Of a DNA stretch of 21,762 nt, positions 8,244-15,811 are shown in pieces (within the stretch, counting starts at the first letter, position 1; the number at the start of each line of letters is the position of its first letter). The translations under genes were made by a program, and so were the position numbers. This DNA is from Acidimicrobiaceae bacterium. Its GTDB lineage: Bacteria; Actinomycetota; Acidimicrobiia; Acidimicrobiales; UBA8592. The notes under the pieces were generated by a model. That model was not told where the DNA came from. It did no database searches and saw only the letters and a list, made by a program, of their open reading frames with translations. The stretch lies in NCBI GenBank assembly GCA_002724825.1, contig PBPU01000055.1, positions 15,092 to 36,853 on the forward strand, written 5' to 3'.

Positions 8244-9011
8244 TTATGCCCCTATAGCGTGGTATCCGCCGTCGACGTGGATAATTTCCCCCGTGGTTTG
8301 AGGAAACCAGTCGGAGAGTAACGCGACGCACGCTTTAGCAACACCAGATCTGTCGTTAACATCCCAACCTAGGGGAGCACGAGCGCCCCAAGCGTCCTCA
8401 AATTCTTTAAACCCAGGAATAGATTTCGCAGCCATAGTTCGTATTGGGCCTGCAGCAACCAAGTTGACGCGAACATTGTCTGAGCCCAAGGAACGAGCCA
8501 AGTATCTAGAAGCTGACTCGAGAGCGGCTTTGGCCACGCCCATCCAATTGTACGCTGGCCATGCAAAACTCGCATCGAAGTCAAGTCCAACTACCGATCC
8601 ACCATTCTGCATCAGCGGATAGACGGCCTCAGTGACGGTTTTCAAGGAATAGGCAGAAATTTCGAACCCCAGAGAAAGGTCCTCCCATTGGCCTGCAAGG
8701 AAATCTTCACCAAGGCCAATCTCTGGCATGAATCCAATTGCATGGAGTGCCCCATCAACATTGCCCCACTTATCTGACAACAAGTTCTGGACTTGCGATA
8801 CGTGACTAGGGTCTGTGACATCAAATTCTATAACTTCCACGTCGCCATCGAGCTTCTTTACGGTTCGTTCAGTTAACCGCATCCCTCTTCCTGCTCCAGT
8901 GACTACTAGTTCAGCACCTTCTGATAAAGCCAACTGCGCAACGGCGAAAGCAAGACTGGAGTCAGTAAGAATACCAGTTATCAACAAACGCTTATTTTCT
9001 AGCATTCCCAT
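8244..9011 (-). CDS. fabI: Enoyl-[acyl-carrier-protein] reductase, InhA type
   Basis: A 255-residue short-chain dehydrogenase-fold enzyme that reduces enoyl-ACP with NADH in the last step of each type II fatty acid elongation round. It looks strongly InhA-like: the cofactor loop ITGILTDSSLAF (11-22), FDVTDPSHV, AIGFMP (91-96), and the catalytic Y-x-x-M-x-x-x-K set as Tyr154, Met157 and Lys161 in YNWMGVAK, then AAGPIRTMA and the C-terminal TTGEIIHVDGG. Length is close to that of mycobacterial InhA. A strong GGAGGGG precedes the first ATG by about two to four bases and a second in-frame ATG (residue 3) by about nine, so either may be used. It is divergent from the F420 reductase gene and convergent with the CNNM pair (stops eight bases apart). 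No other fatty acid gene is beside it. Confidence 0.92.
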   Translation of the reverse strand: MGMLENKRLLITGILTDSSLAFAVAQLALSEGAELVVTGAGRGMRLTERTVKKLDGDVEVIEFDVTDPSHVSQVQNLLSDKWGNVDGALHAIGFMPEIGLGEDFLAGQWEDLSLGFEISAYSLKTVTEAVYPLMQNGGSVVGLDFDASFAWPAYNWMGVAKAALESASRYLARSLGSDNVRVNLVAAGPIRTMAAKSIPGFKEFEDAWGARAPLGWDVNDRSGVAKACVALLSDWFPQTTGEIIHVDGGYHAIGA

Positions 9012-9117
9012 AGCCCCTCCTTCAGTAGACGTGATGTCATGAGGTTACTAGGGTTCTGGCCTGCAGGTGTGAACTCTTGTGATCAACATAGGTGAAATAA
9101 AGAAACTGTTGGAAAAA

Positions 9118-9154
9118 TTGACTTTTCTCTGCTGGTTTGCGGTATGTTCAATGC
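9118..9154 (+). promoter_or_regulatory. Predicted leaderless promoter of the F420 reductase gene
   Basis: A -35-like TTGACT (9118-9123) and a -10-like TATGTT (9143-9148) are separated by 19 bases, and the ATG at 9155 lies six bases after the -10 box, right where transcription should begin. No Shine-Dalgarno sequence is present. This fits a leaderless mRNA, which is common in Actinomycetota. The 19-base spacer is on the long side. Confidence 0.5.
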
Positions 9155-9808
9155 ATGAAAATTGGCATCATTGGCGGTACAGGACCAGCAGGAAAAGGCC
9201 TAGCTCTTCGGCTTTCTTCAGTAGGTTACGAAGTTGAAATAGGGTCTCGGTCCTCTGGACGTGCGGCCGAAGTCGTTGAAGACACACTTGAACAGTGGGA
9301 GGGTCAAAACTACAAACTTTCAGGTGTAAGTAACGAAGAAGCAGCGCGGGCAGAGACTGTCGTTTTGGCAACTCCTTGGGATTCCTGCGCACCAACCGCA
9401 AAAGCATTCCGAGAGCTGTTACAGGGCAAGTTGGTTATCTGTATGGCAAATGCGCTTGCTCGGGTAGGTAATGAATTCCATGCTCTATACCCACCGAGAG
9501 GCTCAATAGCAGCTGACGTTCAAGCAGCGATTCCTATGTCGAGAGTGTCGATGGCTTTCCAACACCTACCAGCTAAAGAACTTGGTGAAATTGAAAATAA
9601 TATGGAAGGCGATGTTCTTGTCTGTGCTGACGAACAGGATTCCATTGCACAAACAATCGAAATTGTTGAAAAAATGCCGAATCTGCGAGGACTCGACTGC
9701 GGAAGTTTGGCAAATGCTGCTCCTGTAGAAGCATTTACCGCAGTTCTATTACAATTGAACCGACTCTACAAAACAAGATCATCAGTCCGAATAACTGGTT
9801 TAGAATAG
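9155..9808 (+). CDS. npdG: NADPH-dependent F420 reductase (F420H2:NADP oxidoreductase family)
   Basis: A 217-residue Rossmann-fold protein starting MKIGIIGGTGPAGKGLALRL, with the NADP-binding GGTGPAGKG loop and the basic SRSSGRA turn after the second strand that favours the NADP phosphate. The middle (VVLATPWDS, then VICMANAL), the conserved AFQHLPAKEL and DCGSLANAAPVEAFT match the npdG family, which passes hydride between F420H2 and NADP+. An upstream in-frame TTG at 9137 would add six residues, but the ATG at 9155 begins directly at the first strand of the fold and sits correctly for a leaderless message. It is divergent from fabI and is followed 73 bases later by the mycothiol ligase. Its presence implies that the cell has coenzyme F420, although no F420 synthesis gene is in view. 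Confidence 0.85.
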   Translation: MKIGIIGGTGPAGKGLALRLSSVGYEVEIGSRSSGRAAEVVEDTLEQWEGQNYKLSGVSNEEAARAETVVLATPWDSCAPTAKAFRELLQGKLVICMANALARVGNEFHALYPPRGSIAADVQAAIPMSRVSMAFQHLPAKELGEIENNMEGDVLVCADEQDSIAQTIEIVEKMPNLRGLDCGSLANAAPVEAFTAVLLQLNRLYKTRSSVRITGLE

Positions 9809-9851
9809 CCCTCTGCAACGCTGCAATCTCCAACTCAACTGCCACCTGAGG

Positions 9852-9879
9852 TTACAGTTGGTCTAGAAGCCCTTAAGTT
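9852..9879 (+). promoter_or_regulatory. Possible promoter of mshC
   Basis: TTACAG (9852-9857) and TAAGTT (9874-9879) are separated by 16 bases. Transcription would start near 9886, which lies after the first ATG (9882) but before an in-frame ATG at 9897. If real, it implies that the true mshC start is 9897. Confidence 0.3.
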
Positions 9880-9881
9880 CA

Positions 9882-11021
9882 ATGGAGAAAATTTTGATGC
9901 GACTTTATGACACTGCCAGACAAGAAGTCGTTCCATTCGAACCTGGCAAAATTGTCAGGATTTATACCTGTGGAATCACCCCATATGATGCAACACATAT
10001 CGGCCATGCAGCCACATACATGACCTATGACATCCTGCAGAGACGTTTGCGCGACCTAGGGCATGAAACACGATGTGTAAGAAACATCACCGATGTAGAT
10101 GATGATATTTTACGGAAAGCCAGAGAGCTTGGAGTTCACTATCTAGATCTAGCTGCCAAAGAAACTGCACGATTCGATGAAGACATGAAAGCGCTCGGGA
10201 TGCTCCCATCGTGGTCAGAGCCCAGGGCCACATCAGCGATAGCTGAAATACGTAAGTTCATAGGACAAGTTCTAACGAGTGGTCACGCCTACGAAGTAGA
10301 TGGGTCCGTTTATTTCGAAGTCAAATCATTTGCAAAATTTGGCTCATTGAGTGGGCTAGACCGAGAAACAATGTTGGAGTTAGCGGCGGAACGAGGAGGG
10401 AACCCAGAAGATCCAAAAAAACGAGACCCTCTGGACTTTGTTCTATGGCAACCTTCGGCTGACGATGAACCCTCGTGGGAGAGCAGGTGGGGATATGGGC
10501 GCCCAGGGTGGCATATTGAATGTTCTGTTCTTGCAATGAGAGACTTAGGCACGGCTACTATAGACCTGCACGGAGGGGGAGCCGACCTTATTTTCCCTCA
10601 CCATGAGTGTGAGAGCGCCCAGTCAGAAGCTGCCACTGGGAAACAATTTTCTAGACATTGGATGCACCAAGCCATGGTTAGAATGGAAGGGGAGAAAATG
10701 TCAAAATCATTGGGAAATCTTGTCTTCATCTCTGATCTTCGAAAAAAGTTTCACCCAAATGTGATCAGACTAGGCCTACTTAACTTTCATTATCGCGATT
10801 CTTGGGAGTGGAACGACGAAATAATGGCATCTGCGTTAAGGCGCCTGGAAAGATGGAAGAAAGGCGGCGAAGGAAATGGAGCATTGAATTCCGTTCGAGA
10901 ACATTTAGACAATGATCTCGACACTCCAACATCTTTAGAGGTTATTGACGATGCGGTCCAAAAAGGGGAAGGGGTTTCTAACGCAGCTCTCCTGCTAGGT
11001 GTCGATATAACTAGCGCATGA
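9882..11021 (+). CDS. mshC: Cysteine:glucosaminyl inositol ligase (mycothiol biosynthesis), MshC type
   Basis: A 379-residue class I synthetase-like enzyme predicted to join cysteine to GlcN-inositol in mycothiol synthesis, using ATP. It carries the MshC-style CGITPYDATHIGHAATY (Cys30 as zinc ligand, HIGH at 39-42), NITDVDDD (69-75), RPGWHIECS (207-215, zinc Cys214), GGGADLIFPHH (231-241) and KMSKS (272-276). It ends soon after the catalytic domain and lacks the tRNA-binding C-terminus of cysteinyl-tRNA synthetase (about 460 residues). Both the length and the ITPYDATH motif argue for MshC over CysS. Glu244, the fifth residue of HHECE, matches a CysS zinc ligand, so some ambiguity remains. It lacks the roughly 25-residue N-terminal extension of mycobacterial MshC. 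An in-frame ATG at 9897 (MRLYDTA) has GGAG nine bases upstream and may be the true start. Confidence 0.82.
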   Translation: MEKILMRLYDTARQEVVPFEPGKIVRIYTCGITPYDATHIGHAATYMTYDILQRRLRDLGHETRCVRNITDVDDDILRKARELGVHYLDLAAKETARFDEDMKALGMLPSWSEPRATSAIAEIRKFIGQVLTSGHAYEVDGSVYFEVKSFAKFGSLSGLDRETMLELAAERGGNPEDPKKRDPLDFVLWQPSADDEPSWESRWGYGRPGWHIECSVLAMRDLGTATIDLHGGGADLIFPHHECESAQSEAATGKQFSRHWMHQAMVRMEGEKMSKSLGNLVFISDLRKKFHPNVIRLGLLNFHYRDSWEWNDEIMASALRRLERWKKGGEGNGALNSVREHLDNDLDTPTSLEVIDDAVQKGEGVSNAALLLGVDITSA

Positions 11022-11088
11022 GAAAACAAAAGAGGCTTTTCGCCCAAATTTCCGATAGAAATCCTCAGAAGTAGTCAACCACGAGAGG

Positions 11089-11100
11089 TACCATTGCCTT
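11089..11100 (+). promoter_or_regulatory. TACCAT box at leaderless spacing before thrS
   Basis: TACCAT (11089-11094) ends six bases before the thrS ATG. A GAGAGG at 11083-11088 is 12 bases from the ATG, too far for a good ribosome site. There is no clear -35 box. It is one of five similarly spaced TAnnnT hexamers in the window. Confidence 0.3.
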
Positions 11101-13041
11101 ATGGCTAACATTTCAGTTTCGCTGCCCGATGGTACACAACGGGAAATACAAGATGGAGCAACCGCGGCCGACCTAGCCTCTGATATTGGTAAAGGGCTCT
11201 TTAAAGCAGCTCTCATAGCGGAGGTGAATGGAGAAGAAGCAGACCTTAATAAAGTACTACCTAACGGAGCAACCGTTAATATCGTAACAGCTGACTCTGA
11301 TAAAGGTTTAGAGACTCTTAGGCATTCAACGGCTCATGTTCTTGCTCAAGCAGTTTTAGAACTTTATCCTGGCGCTACTTTTGCCATAGGGCCACCTATT
11401 GAACACGGTTTCTACTATGACTTTGCCATGCCCGAAGGAAAAAAACTTAGTGATGAGAGTCTTCAAGAGATAGAAGACAAAATGAAAGAAATAATTGCCG
11501 CTGATCAAGACTTCATTCGAGGTGAGGTCTCCGCTGGCGAGGCTCTTGAGATGTTTTCTGACCACCCATACAAATGTGAGATAATCGAAGCTGCAGATTC
11601 AACAGAAGTCAGCGCTCCCGACGCAATTAGCTATTACCGGAATGGGGACGGATTCATAGACTTGTGTCGAGGGCCTCATGTGCCTTCGACTGGAAAGCTT
11701 CAGCATTTCAAGCTGATGAATGTTGCGGGAGCCTATTGGAGAGGCGATGAAAAAAACCCAATGCTCCAACGGATCTATGGGACTGCATGGGCAACCAAGA
11801 AGCAATTGAAAGAACATCTATATCGACTTGAAGAGGCAGCGAAAAGAGATCATCGAAAACTCGCTAACGAATTAGATCTTCTTAGCTTTCCATCTGAACT
11901 AGGAGGAGGTTTAGCAGTCTGGCACCCCAAAGGATCTCAAATACGAAAATTAATGGAGGACTACAGTAGAAAACGGCATGAGGAAGGGGGCTACAAATTT
12001 GTTTATTCTCCACATATTGCAAATGCGGAATTGTTCCGAACCAGCGGGCATCTAGATTTCTATGCCGAAGGTATGTATCCCCCAATGGAAATGGATAATG
12101 GGGAGTATTATCCAAAGCCGATGAACTGTCCGATGCACTGTCTAATTTATCGCGCAGGGACTAAGTCGTACCGGGATTTGCCAATTCGACTTTTCGAACT
12201 AGGAACCGTCTATAGATACGAGCGGGCGGGAACGTTGCATGGCCTTATGAGGATTCGCGGCTTCACTCAAGACGATGCCCACATTTTTACCACTGAAGAA
12301 GGCCTTGCTGAGGAGATAGCGCAGCTTCTGGAATTCGTTATATCTGTTCTGGAAGCATTTGGGTTCGAAGACTTTTCGTTCAACTTATCCACGCGGGACC
12401 ATGAGAAATCTGTTGGTGATGACCAGATATGGAACCTTGCAACAGAAGCCCTAGAAAAAGCGCTCAATGCCCACGGACTACCGTTTGAGACCAAAGAGGG
12501 AGACGCTGCATTCTATGGACCCAAGATAGATATTGACGTATCTGATGCAATTGGACGATCATGGCAGCTGTCAACTATTCAGCTTGACTTTAACCTCCCC
12601 GAGCGATTCAACCTAAGGTATATAAACTCCTCTGGAGAGCGTAAGAGGCCAGTCATGATACACAGGGCTTTAATGGGGTCTATCGAAAGGTTCTTCGGTG
12701 TCCTACTTGAACATTACGCTGGAGCTTTCCCCGCATGGTTAGCTCCAATCCAAATAGCGGTACTTCCTGTCGCAAGTGAACACGGAGACTACGCATCGAG
12801 CATCGTTGCCCAATTGGAAGACGCTGGCTTTCGATGTGAGTATCATCGAGCCGACAATCCTCTCGGGAAGCGGATTAGAGATGTGAAGACTCAAAAGATT
12901 CCATATGTACTAGTGGCAGGCAGCGATGATGTAGCCAACGGAACCGTTGGCGTTAACCCGAGGGGGAGCGAAGTAGAACGCGACGTACCAGTATCTAAAT
13001 TTATAGAACGACTGCAAGGTGAGGTTGAAAACCGTTTATGA
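11101..13041 (+). CDS. thrS: Threonyl-tRNA synthetase
   Basis: A full-length 646-residue class II synthetase that charges tRNA-Thr. Domain order: an N-terminal TGS domain (about 1-62), the editing domain with HSTAH (about residues 76-80) and the downstream CRGPHVPSTGK segment, the catalytic core, and an anticodon-binding domain from about residue 545. The predicted zinc ligands that sense threonine are Cys343 (MNCPMHC), His394 (QDDAHIF) and His521 (MIHRALMG). Class II motif 2 (YRYERAGTLHGLMRIRGF) and motif 3 (GSIERFFGVLLEH) are intact. The stop overlaps the HIT gene start as ATGA, implying translational coupling. This is also the first gene of the conserved actinobacterial thrS-HIT-pgsA-patA-pimA block. 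No T-box-like leader was recognised in the 79 bases upstream. Confidence 0.97.
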   Translation: MANISVSLPDGTQREIQDGATAADLASDIGKGLFKAALIAEVNGEEADLNKVLPNGATVNIVTADSDKGLETLRHSTAHVLAQAVLELYPGATFAIGPPIEHGFYYDFAMPEGKKLSDESLQEIEDKMKEIIAADQDFIRGEVSAGEALEMFSDHPYKCEIIEAADSTEVSAPDAISYYRNGDGFIDLCRGPHVPSTGKLQHFKLMNVAGAYWRGDEKNPMLQRIYGTAWATKKQLKEHLYRLEEAAKRDHRKLANELDLLSFPSELGGGLAVWHPKGSQIRKLMEDYSRKRHEEGGYKFVYSPHIANAELFRTSGHLDFYAEGMYPPMEMDNGEYYPKPMNCPMHCLIYRAGTKSYRDLPIRLFELGTVYRYERAGTLHGLMRIRGFTQDDAHIFTTEEGLAEEIAQLLEFVISVLEAFGFEDFSFNLSTRDHEKSVGDDQIWNLATEALEKALNAHGLPFETKEGDAAFYGPKIDIDVSDAIGRSWQLSTIQLDFNLPERFNLRYINSSGERKRPVMIHRALMGSIERFFGVLLEHYAGAFPAWLAPIQIAVLPVASEHGDYASSIVAQLEDAGFRCEYHRADNPLGKRIRDVKTQKIPYVLVAGSDDVANGTVGVNPRGSEVERDVPVSKFIERLQGEVENRL

Positions 13042-13580
13042 CCAATAGCCCCCGAACTAAGGCATTGGGCCAGATCTGGGCCGGTTGGAGAAAAGAGTAT
13101 GTAGCGAGAACTCCGGATACGGCTGAAAAAAACACCGACAGAAGCTCGGTGTTTGAAAAGATCTTCGCCACTAACTCAGAACCAAATAAAGATAACTACG
13201 TGCTTTGGCAAGGAAGCTATTGCGCCGCGGTGCTTAATCTATACCCGTATGTGAGCGGACATGTACTAGTTCTTCCCAAGCGAAAAGTAGGTGACCTCGC
13301 AAATTTGGACAAAGAAGAATACTTCGAACTGTGGGAAGGTGTCCGTCTTGCAACCCAAGCGATTCAAAGTGCATACAAGCCCGATGGAATCAATATTGGG
13401 GTTAACATCGGTGAAGCTGCTGGAGCAAGCATTCCCGAACACCTTCATGTCCATTGCCTACCTAGGTGGAAAGGGGATACAACTTTCCTCACTTCCGTAG
13501 CTGAGTCGAGAATGATCCCTGAAACATTATCTTCATCATGGGACAGGCTTCAGGCTAATTGGCCTCATGAGCCTCTATAA
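13038..13580 (+). CDS. HIT family protein, Ap4A phosphorylase-like (Rv2613c family)
   Basis: A 180-residue histidine triad protein. The triad is HLHVH (His135, His137, His139) in EHLHVHCLPRW; His137 is the expected nucleotide-attacking residue. Upstream segments typical of the fold are VLNLYPYVSGHVLVLPKR and INIGVNIGEAAGASIPEH. The N-terminal 30 residues are an extension beyond the HIT core, with an IWAGWRKEY segment also found in actinobacterial members. In Mycobacterium tuberculosis the gene in the same place next to thrS (Rv2613c) is known as an Ap4A phosphorylase, so degradation of diadenosine tetraphosphate, a side product of aminoacyl-tRNA synthetases, fits the thrS coupling (four-base ATGA overlap). 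Substrate assignment is by homology and context. Confidence 0.9.
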   Translation: MTNSPRTKALGQIWAGWRKEYVARTPDTAEKNTDRSSVFEKIFATNSEPNKDNYVLWQGSYCAAVLNLYPYVSGHVLVLPKRKVGDLANLDKEEYFELWEGVRLATQAIQSAYKPDGINIGVNIGEAAGASIPEHLHVHCLPRWKGDTTFLTSVAESRMIPETLSSSWDRLQANWPHEPL

Positions 13581-13597
13581 CGATGGCTAATAGATAG

Positions 13598-13625
13598 TTG
13601 ATAACGAAACCGGCTATCGTATGAA
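13598..13625 (+). promoter_or_regulatory. Predicted promoter of the unknown membrane protein gene
   Basis: TTGATA (13598-13603) and TATGAA (13620-13625) are separated by 16 bases. Transcription would start near 13632, followed by a GAGGT ribosome site (13638-13642) and the ATG at 13647. An imperfect inverted repeat (CGATGGCT at 13581, GGCTATCG at 13612) flanks the -35 region and could be an operator; this is weak. Confidence 0.45.
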
Positions 13626-13646
13626 AGAACTAAGATAGAGGTAGCG

Positions 13647-14129
13647 ATGGAAGACGAAAAAGAGACACTTGACTCATTACCTGAAGATCTCGAAGCATCG
13701 TTTAGTAGCCCTGATTACGAAATTCCAAATAATGACCGGCGAAGAATAGCAGCCTTTCTTTATCTCATAGTTGGGGTCGTGGCACTCGGACTCGGCATAT
13801 TTGCTTCAGGCTCGCCACTCGCAAATACCGGTTTTATGTATGCAGGAATAGGAATACTATGCGTTGCACTTTACTCGTTTTTTGCCTCGGCAAGCACAAG
13901 CATTGACGAAGGCCAAGCTTTAATACTCGCCGAAAGTGATGTAGGCTTCGCTGCTGGCCCTGCATCAGCTCAAATGATGTGGCGAGGGTGGGGAAGTAAG
14001 CCTGTTTGGCGCCTTCTTCTTTATTCCCAAGAGCCCCAGCCAGAGTTTCGAGCTGTCGTAATTATTGATGCAGGAAATGGAGAAGTCCTTGAAAAAGTAG
14101 TGGAAGAGAACCCCGAAGACTGGAGTTAA
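13647..14129 (+). CDS. Unknown membrane protein with two helices and acidic N-terminus
   Basis: A 160-residue protein of no family I recognise. Residues 1-32 are strongly acidic (EDEKETLDSLPEDLE). Two hydrophobic helices follow (about 35-53 and 60-78), then a soluble tail that contains WRGWGSKPVWRLLLYSQEPQPEFRAVVIIDAGNGEVLEK, which reads like a small beta-rich fold. Both ends are predicted to be cytoplasmic. GAGGT four bases before the ATG supports the start, and a plausible promoter lies just upstream. It sits between the HIT gene and pgsA, which are adjacent in Mycobacterium, so it is an addition to the conserved block. A role at the membrane in phospholipid or PIM metabolism is only suggested by position. 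Confidence 0.75.
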   Translation: MEDEKETLDSLPEDLEASFSSPDYEIPNNDRRRIAAFLYLIVGVVALGLGIFASGSPLANTGFMYAGIGILCVALYSFFASASTSIDEGQALILAESDVGFAAGPASAQMMWRGWGSKPVWRLLLYSQEPQPEFRAVVIIDAGNGEVLEKVVEENPEDWS

Positions 14130-14165
14130 AAGTCTTAACATCTCTTACACAAGGACAAATTTCTA

Positions 14166-14177
14166 CACTGATCAGTG
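14166..14177. repeat. Perfect 12-base palindrome upstream of pgsA
   Basis: CACTGATCAGTG is a perfect 12-base palindrome about 50 bases before the pgsA GTG. It overlaps a TACACT hexamer (14164-14169) that could be a weak -10 box. A second small hairpin (GTTTGG-GTT-CCAAAC, 14197-14211) lies just before the pgsA ribosome site. An operator role is possible; no regulator is identified. Confidence 0.4.
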
Positions 14178-14225
14178 CTAGTGTTGCGCCAGTTGGGTTT
14201 GGGTTCCAAACTCAAAGGAGAAAAT

Positions 14226-14822
14226 GTGTTTGACGGAAATTTACGATCAGCGGTTGATAAGGTACTGGACCCCATCGGCGTGGTCTTATGGCGCCTAAAA
14301 ATTACCGCAGATGCATTAACAATCTTAGGAATACTTGTAGCGGTAGCGGGAGCAATAGTCATTGGCCGTGGCCACCTGTTCGCTGGTTTTATTTGTCTAT
14401 TGCTAACAGGAATCCCAGATGCTTTGGATGGAGCGGTAGCAAAGGCAGCCGGAACGGCTTCTGTCCGCGGCGCATTTTTTGACTCAGTCAGCGATCGGGT
14501 AACTGACTCGTTGCTCTTTTCTGGAATAGCTTGGCACCTAGCTACAGAGGAACCCGGGAGAATCATGATGCTCCCAGTCGCTCTCATGGCTACGGCAATG
14601 CTTGTTTCATATCAAAGAGCAAAAGCTGAGTCCTTAGGCTTTGATGCAAAGGGCGGAATTATGGAACGGGCTGAACGCTTTATTGCTCTCGCTGTAGGCC
14701 TCCTTTTCGATGACATATTGATCCCTGTTCTTTGGGTAATGCTGGTGCTCACTGGCATTACCGCATGCCAGCGCTTCGTTAAGATATGGAAGCAAGCTTC
14801 AAAAAATACAAGCCCACTATAG
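14226..14822 (+). CDS. pgsA: Phosphatidylinositol phosphate synthase (CDP-alcohol phosphatidyltransferase)
   Basis: A 198-residue integral membrane enzyme predicted to join CDP-diacylglycerol to inositol phosphate, the first step towards phosphatidylinositol and PIMs. The family motif D-x2-D-G-x2-A-R-x8-G-x3-D-x3-D is present as Asp65, Asp68, Gly69, Ala72, Gly82, Asp86 and Asp90, but position 73 is Lys instead of the usual Arg. Several hydrophobic helices surround it. An open frame extends upstream to a GTG at 14175, but the GTG at 14226 has AAAGGAG five bases before it and gives a length and N-terminus that match the family, so I chose it. Its place before patA and pimA matches mycobacterial pgsA1. 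A phosphatidylglycerol phosphate synthase is the alternative, but context favours inositol phosphate. Confidence 0.87.
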   Translation: MFDGNLRSAVDKVLDPIGVVLWRLKITADALTILGILVAVAGAIVIGRGHLFAGFICLLLTGIPDALDGAVAKAAGTASVRGAFFDSVSDRVTDSLLFSGIAWHLATEEPGRIMMLPVALMATAMLVSYQRAKAESLGFDAKGGIMERAERFIALAVGLLFDDILIPVLWVMLVLTGITACQRFVKIWKQASKNTSPL

Positions 14823-14838
14823 GAGATCAAAGCTAAAC

Positions 14839-15783
14839 GTGAGGAAGTTCTCAATTGCCGTAACTGCTTACCGAGTTGGTAGTTATCTTCTAAGAAGAAT
14901 TCCACGTATTTGGTTGAACCCTATTCAACGCTTTTCGGCCTATTTGGCAACTGGCGTAGCTAAAGAAAAAAAGATGCTCGTAGGTCGACATCTTTCGCGA
15001 ATATACAGTGAGGATCTACCACCAGAACAACTAAAGAGAAAGATACATCAGACCTTTGAAACATACGCAAGGTACTGGATTGATTCAGCCAGAATACAAG
15101 ATCTTACAGATTTTGAAATTGATTCAGGGTTTACTGTGGAAGGTTTCGAACACATAGAAAATGCCTGGCAAACTGGCGTAGGACCGATATTGGCACTTCC
15201 GCACCTTGGTGGATGGGAATGGGCGGGGAGGTGGTTAATCTGCTCTCCGAAATACAAGGTCTCAGTAGTTGTAGAAGAGCAAAGCCCTCCTGAGCTCTTT
15301 CAGTTCTTAATGAAATACCGGGAGGGTTTTGGGATGAACGTTATCCCTCTGGGGCCAAGCGCCGGTCGGCAAGTTATTGAGGCACTAAAGGCTAATCACG
15401 TTGTGTGTTTGCTTTGCGATCGAGATATAGAAGGAAATGGAATAGAGGTTGACTTCTTTGGGGAAAAAACAACAGTACCTGCGGGGCCTGCGACGCTTGC
15501 GTTACGAACAGGAGCCCATGTAGTTCCTGTAGCTGTTTATCAACGTGAGAATTCTCACCATGCAGTCGTTTGTCCGCCGATTGAGCTTAAAAGAACCAAG
15601 GGAAGATTTCGCGATGACATTGCAAAAGCCACGCAGGATCTGGTTTACGTTTTTGAAGATTTGATAAGAGAAGCACCTGAGCAGTGGCATTTAATGCAGC
15701 CCAACTGGAAAAGTGACTATGAAGCTTTGGAGAGCTTCAGATTGCAGAGAAAAAATTCTTTGAAATTCGAAAAAACCCCATAG
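14839..15783 (+). CDS. patA: Phosphatidylinositol mannoside acyltransferase (LpxL/HtrB-like)
   Basis: A 314-residue acyltransferase of the LpxL/HtrB superfamily, predicted to acylate the mannose of PIM1/PIM2 from acyl-CoA at the cytoplasmic membrane face. The catalytic HX4E is HLGGWE (His122, Glu127). LLCDRDIEGNGIEVDFFGEKTTVPAGPATLALRTGAHVVPV, typical of the family, follows at about 195-235, and the tail has PEQWHLMQPNW. The N-terminus (about 1-35) is a membrane-associated amphipathic stretch rich in Arg. The GTG start is 16 bases after the pgsA stop. AGGAG overlaps that stop but is 13 bases from the GTG, so the start is somewhat uncertain; translation may rely on coupling. pimA follows 28 bases later, the order seen in Mycobacterium (Rv2611c, Rv2610c). 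Confidence 0.88.
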   Translation: MRKFSIAVTAYRVGSYLLRRIPRIWLNPIQRFSAYLATGVAKEKKMLVGRHLSRIYSEDLPPEQLKRKIHQTFETYARYWIDSARIQDLTDFEIDSGFTVEGFEHIENAWQTGVGPILALPHLGGWEWAGRWLICSPKYKVSVVVEEQSPPELFQFLMKYREGFGMNVIPLGPSAGRQVIEALKANHVVCLLCDRDIEGNGIEVDFFGEKTTVPAGPATLALRTGAHVVPVAVYQRENSHHAVVCPPIELKRTKGRFRDDIAKATQDLVYVFEDLIREAPEQWHLMQPNWKSDYEALESFRLQRKNSLKFEKTP

Positions 15784-15811
15784 GCCTCGGATATCGGCTA
15801 CCAATAAAGAT

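Noticed and set aside
11022..11060. Possible terminator after mshC (AAAAG-AGG-CTTTT)
   Set aside because: The stem is only five weak base pairs, has no GC-rich part and no following T run, and lies just before thrS on the same strand.
14135..14587. 150-codon minus-strand ORF opposite pgsA
   Set aside because: It is antisense to the conserved phosphatidyltransferase motif and has low-complexity Ser/Pro/Thr composition.
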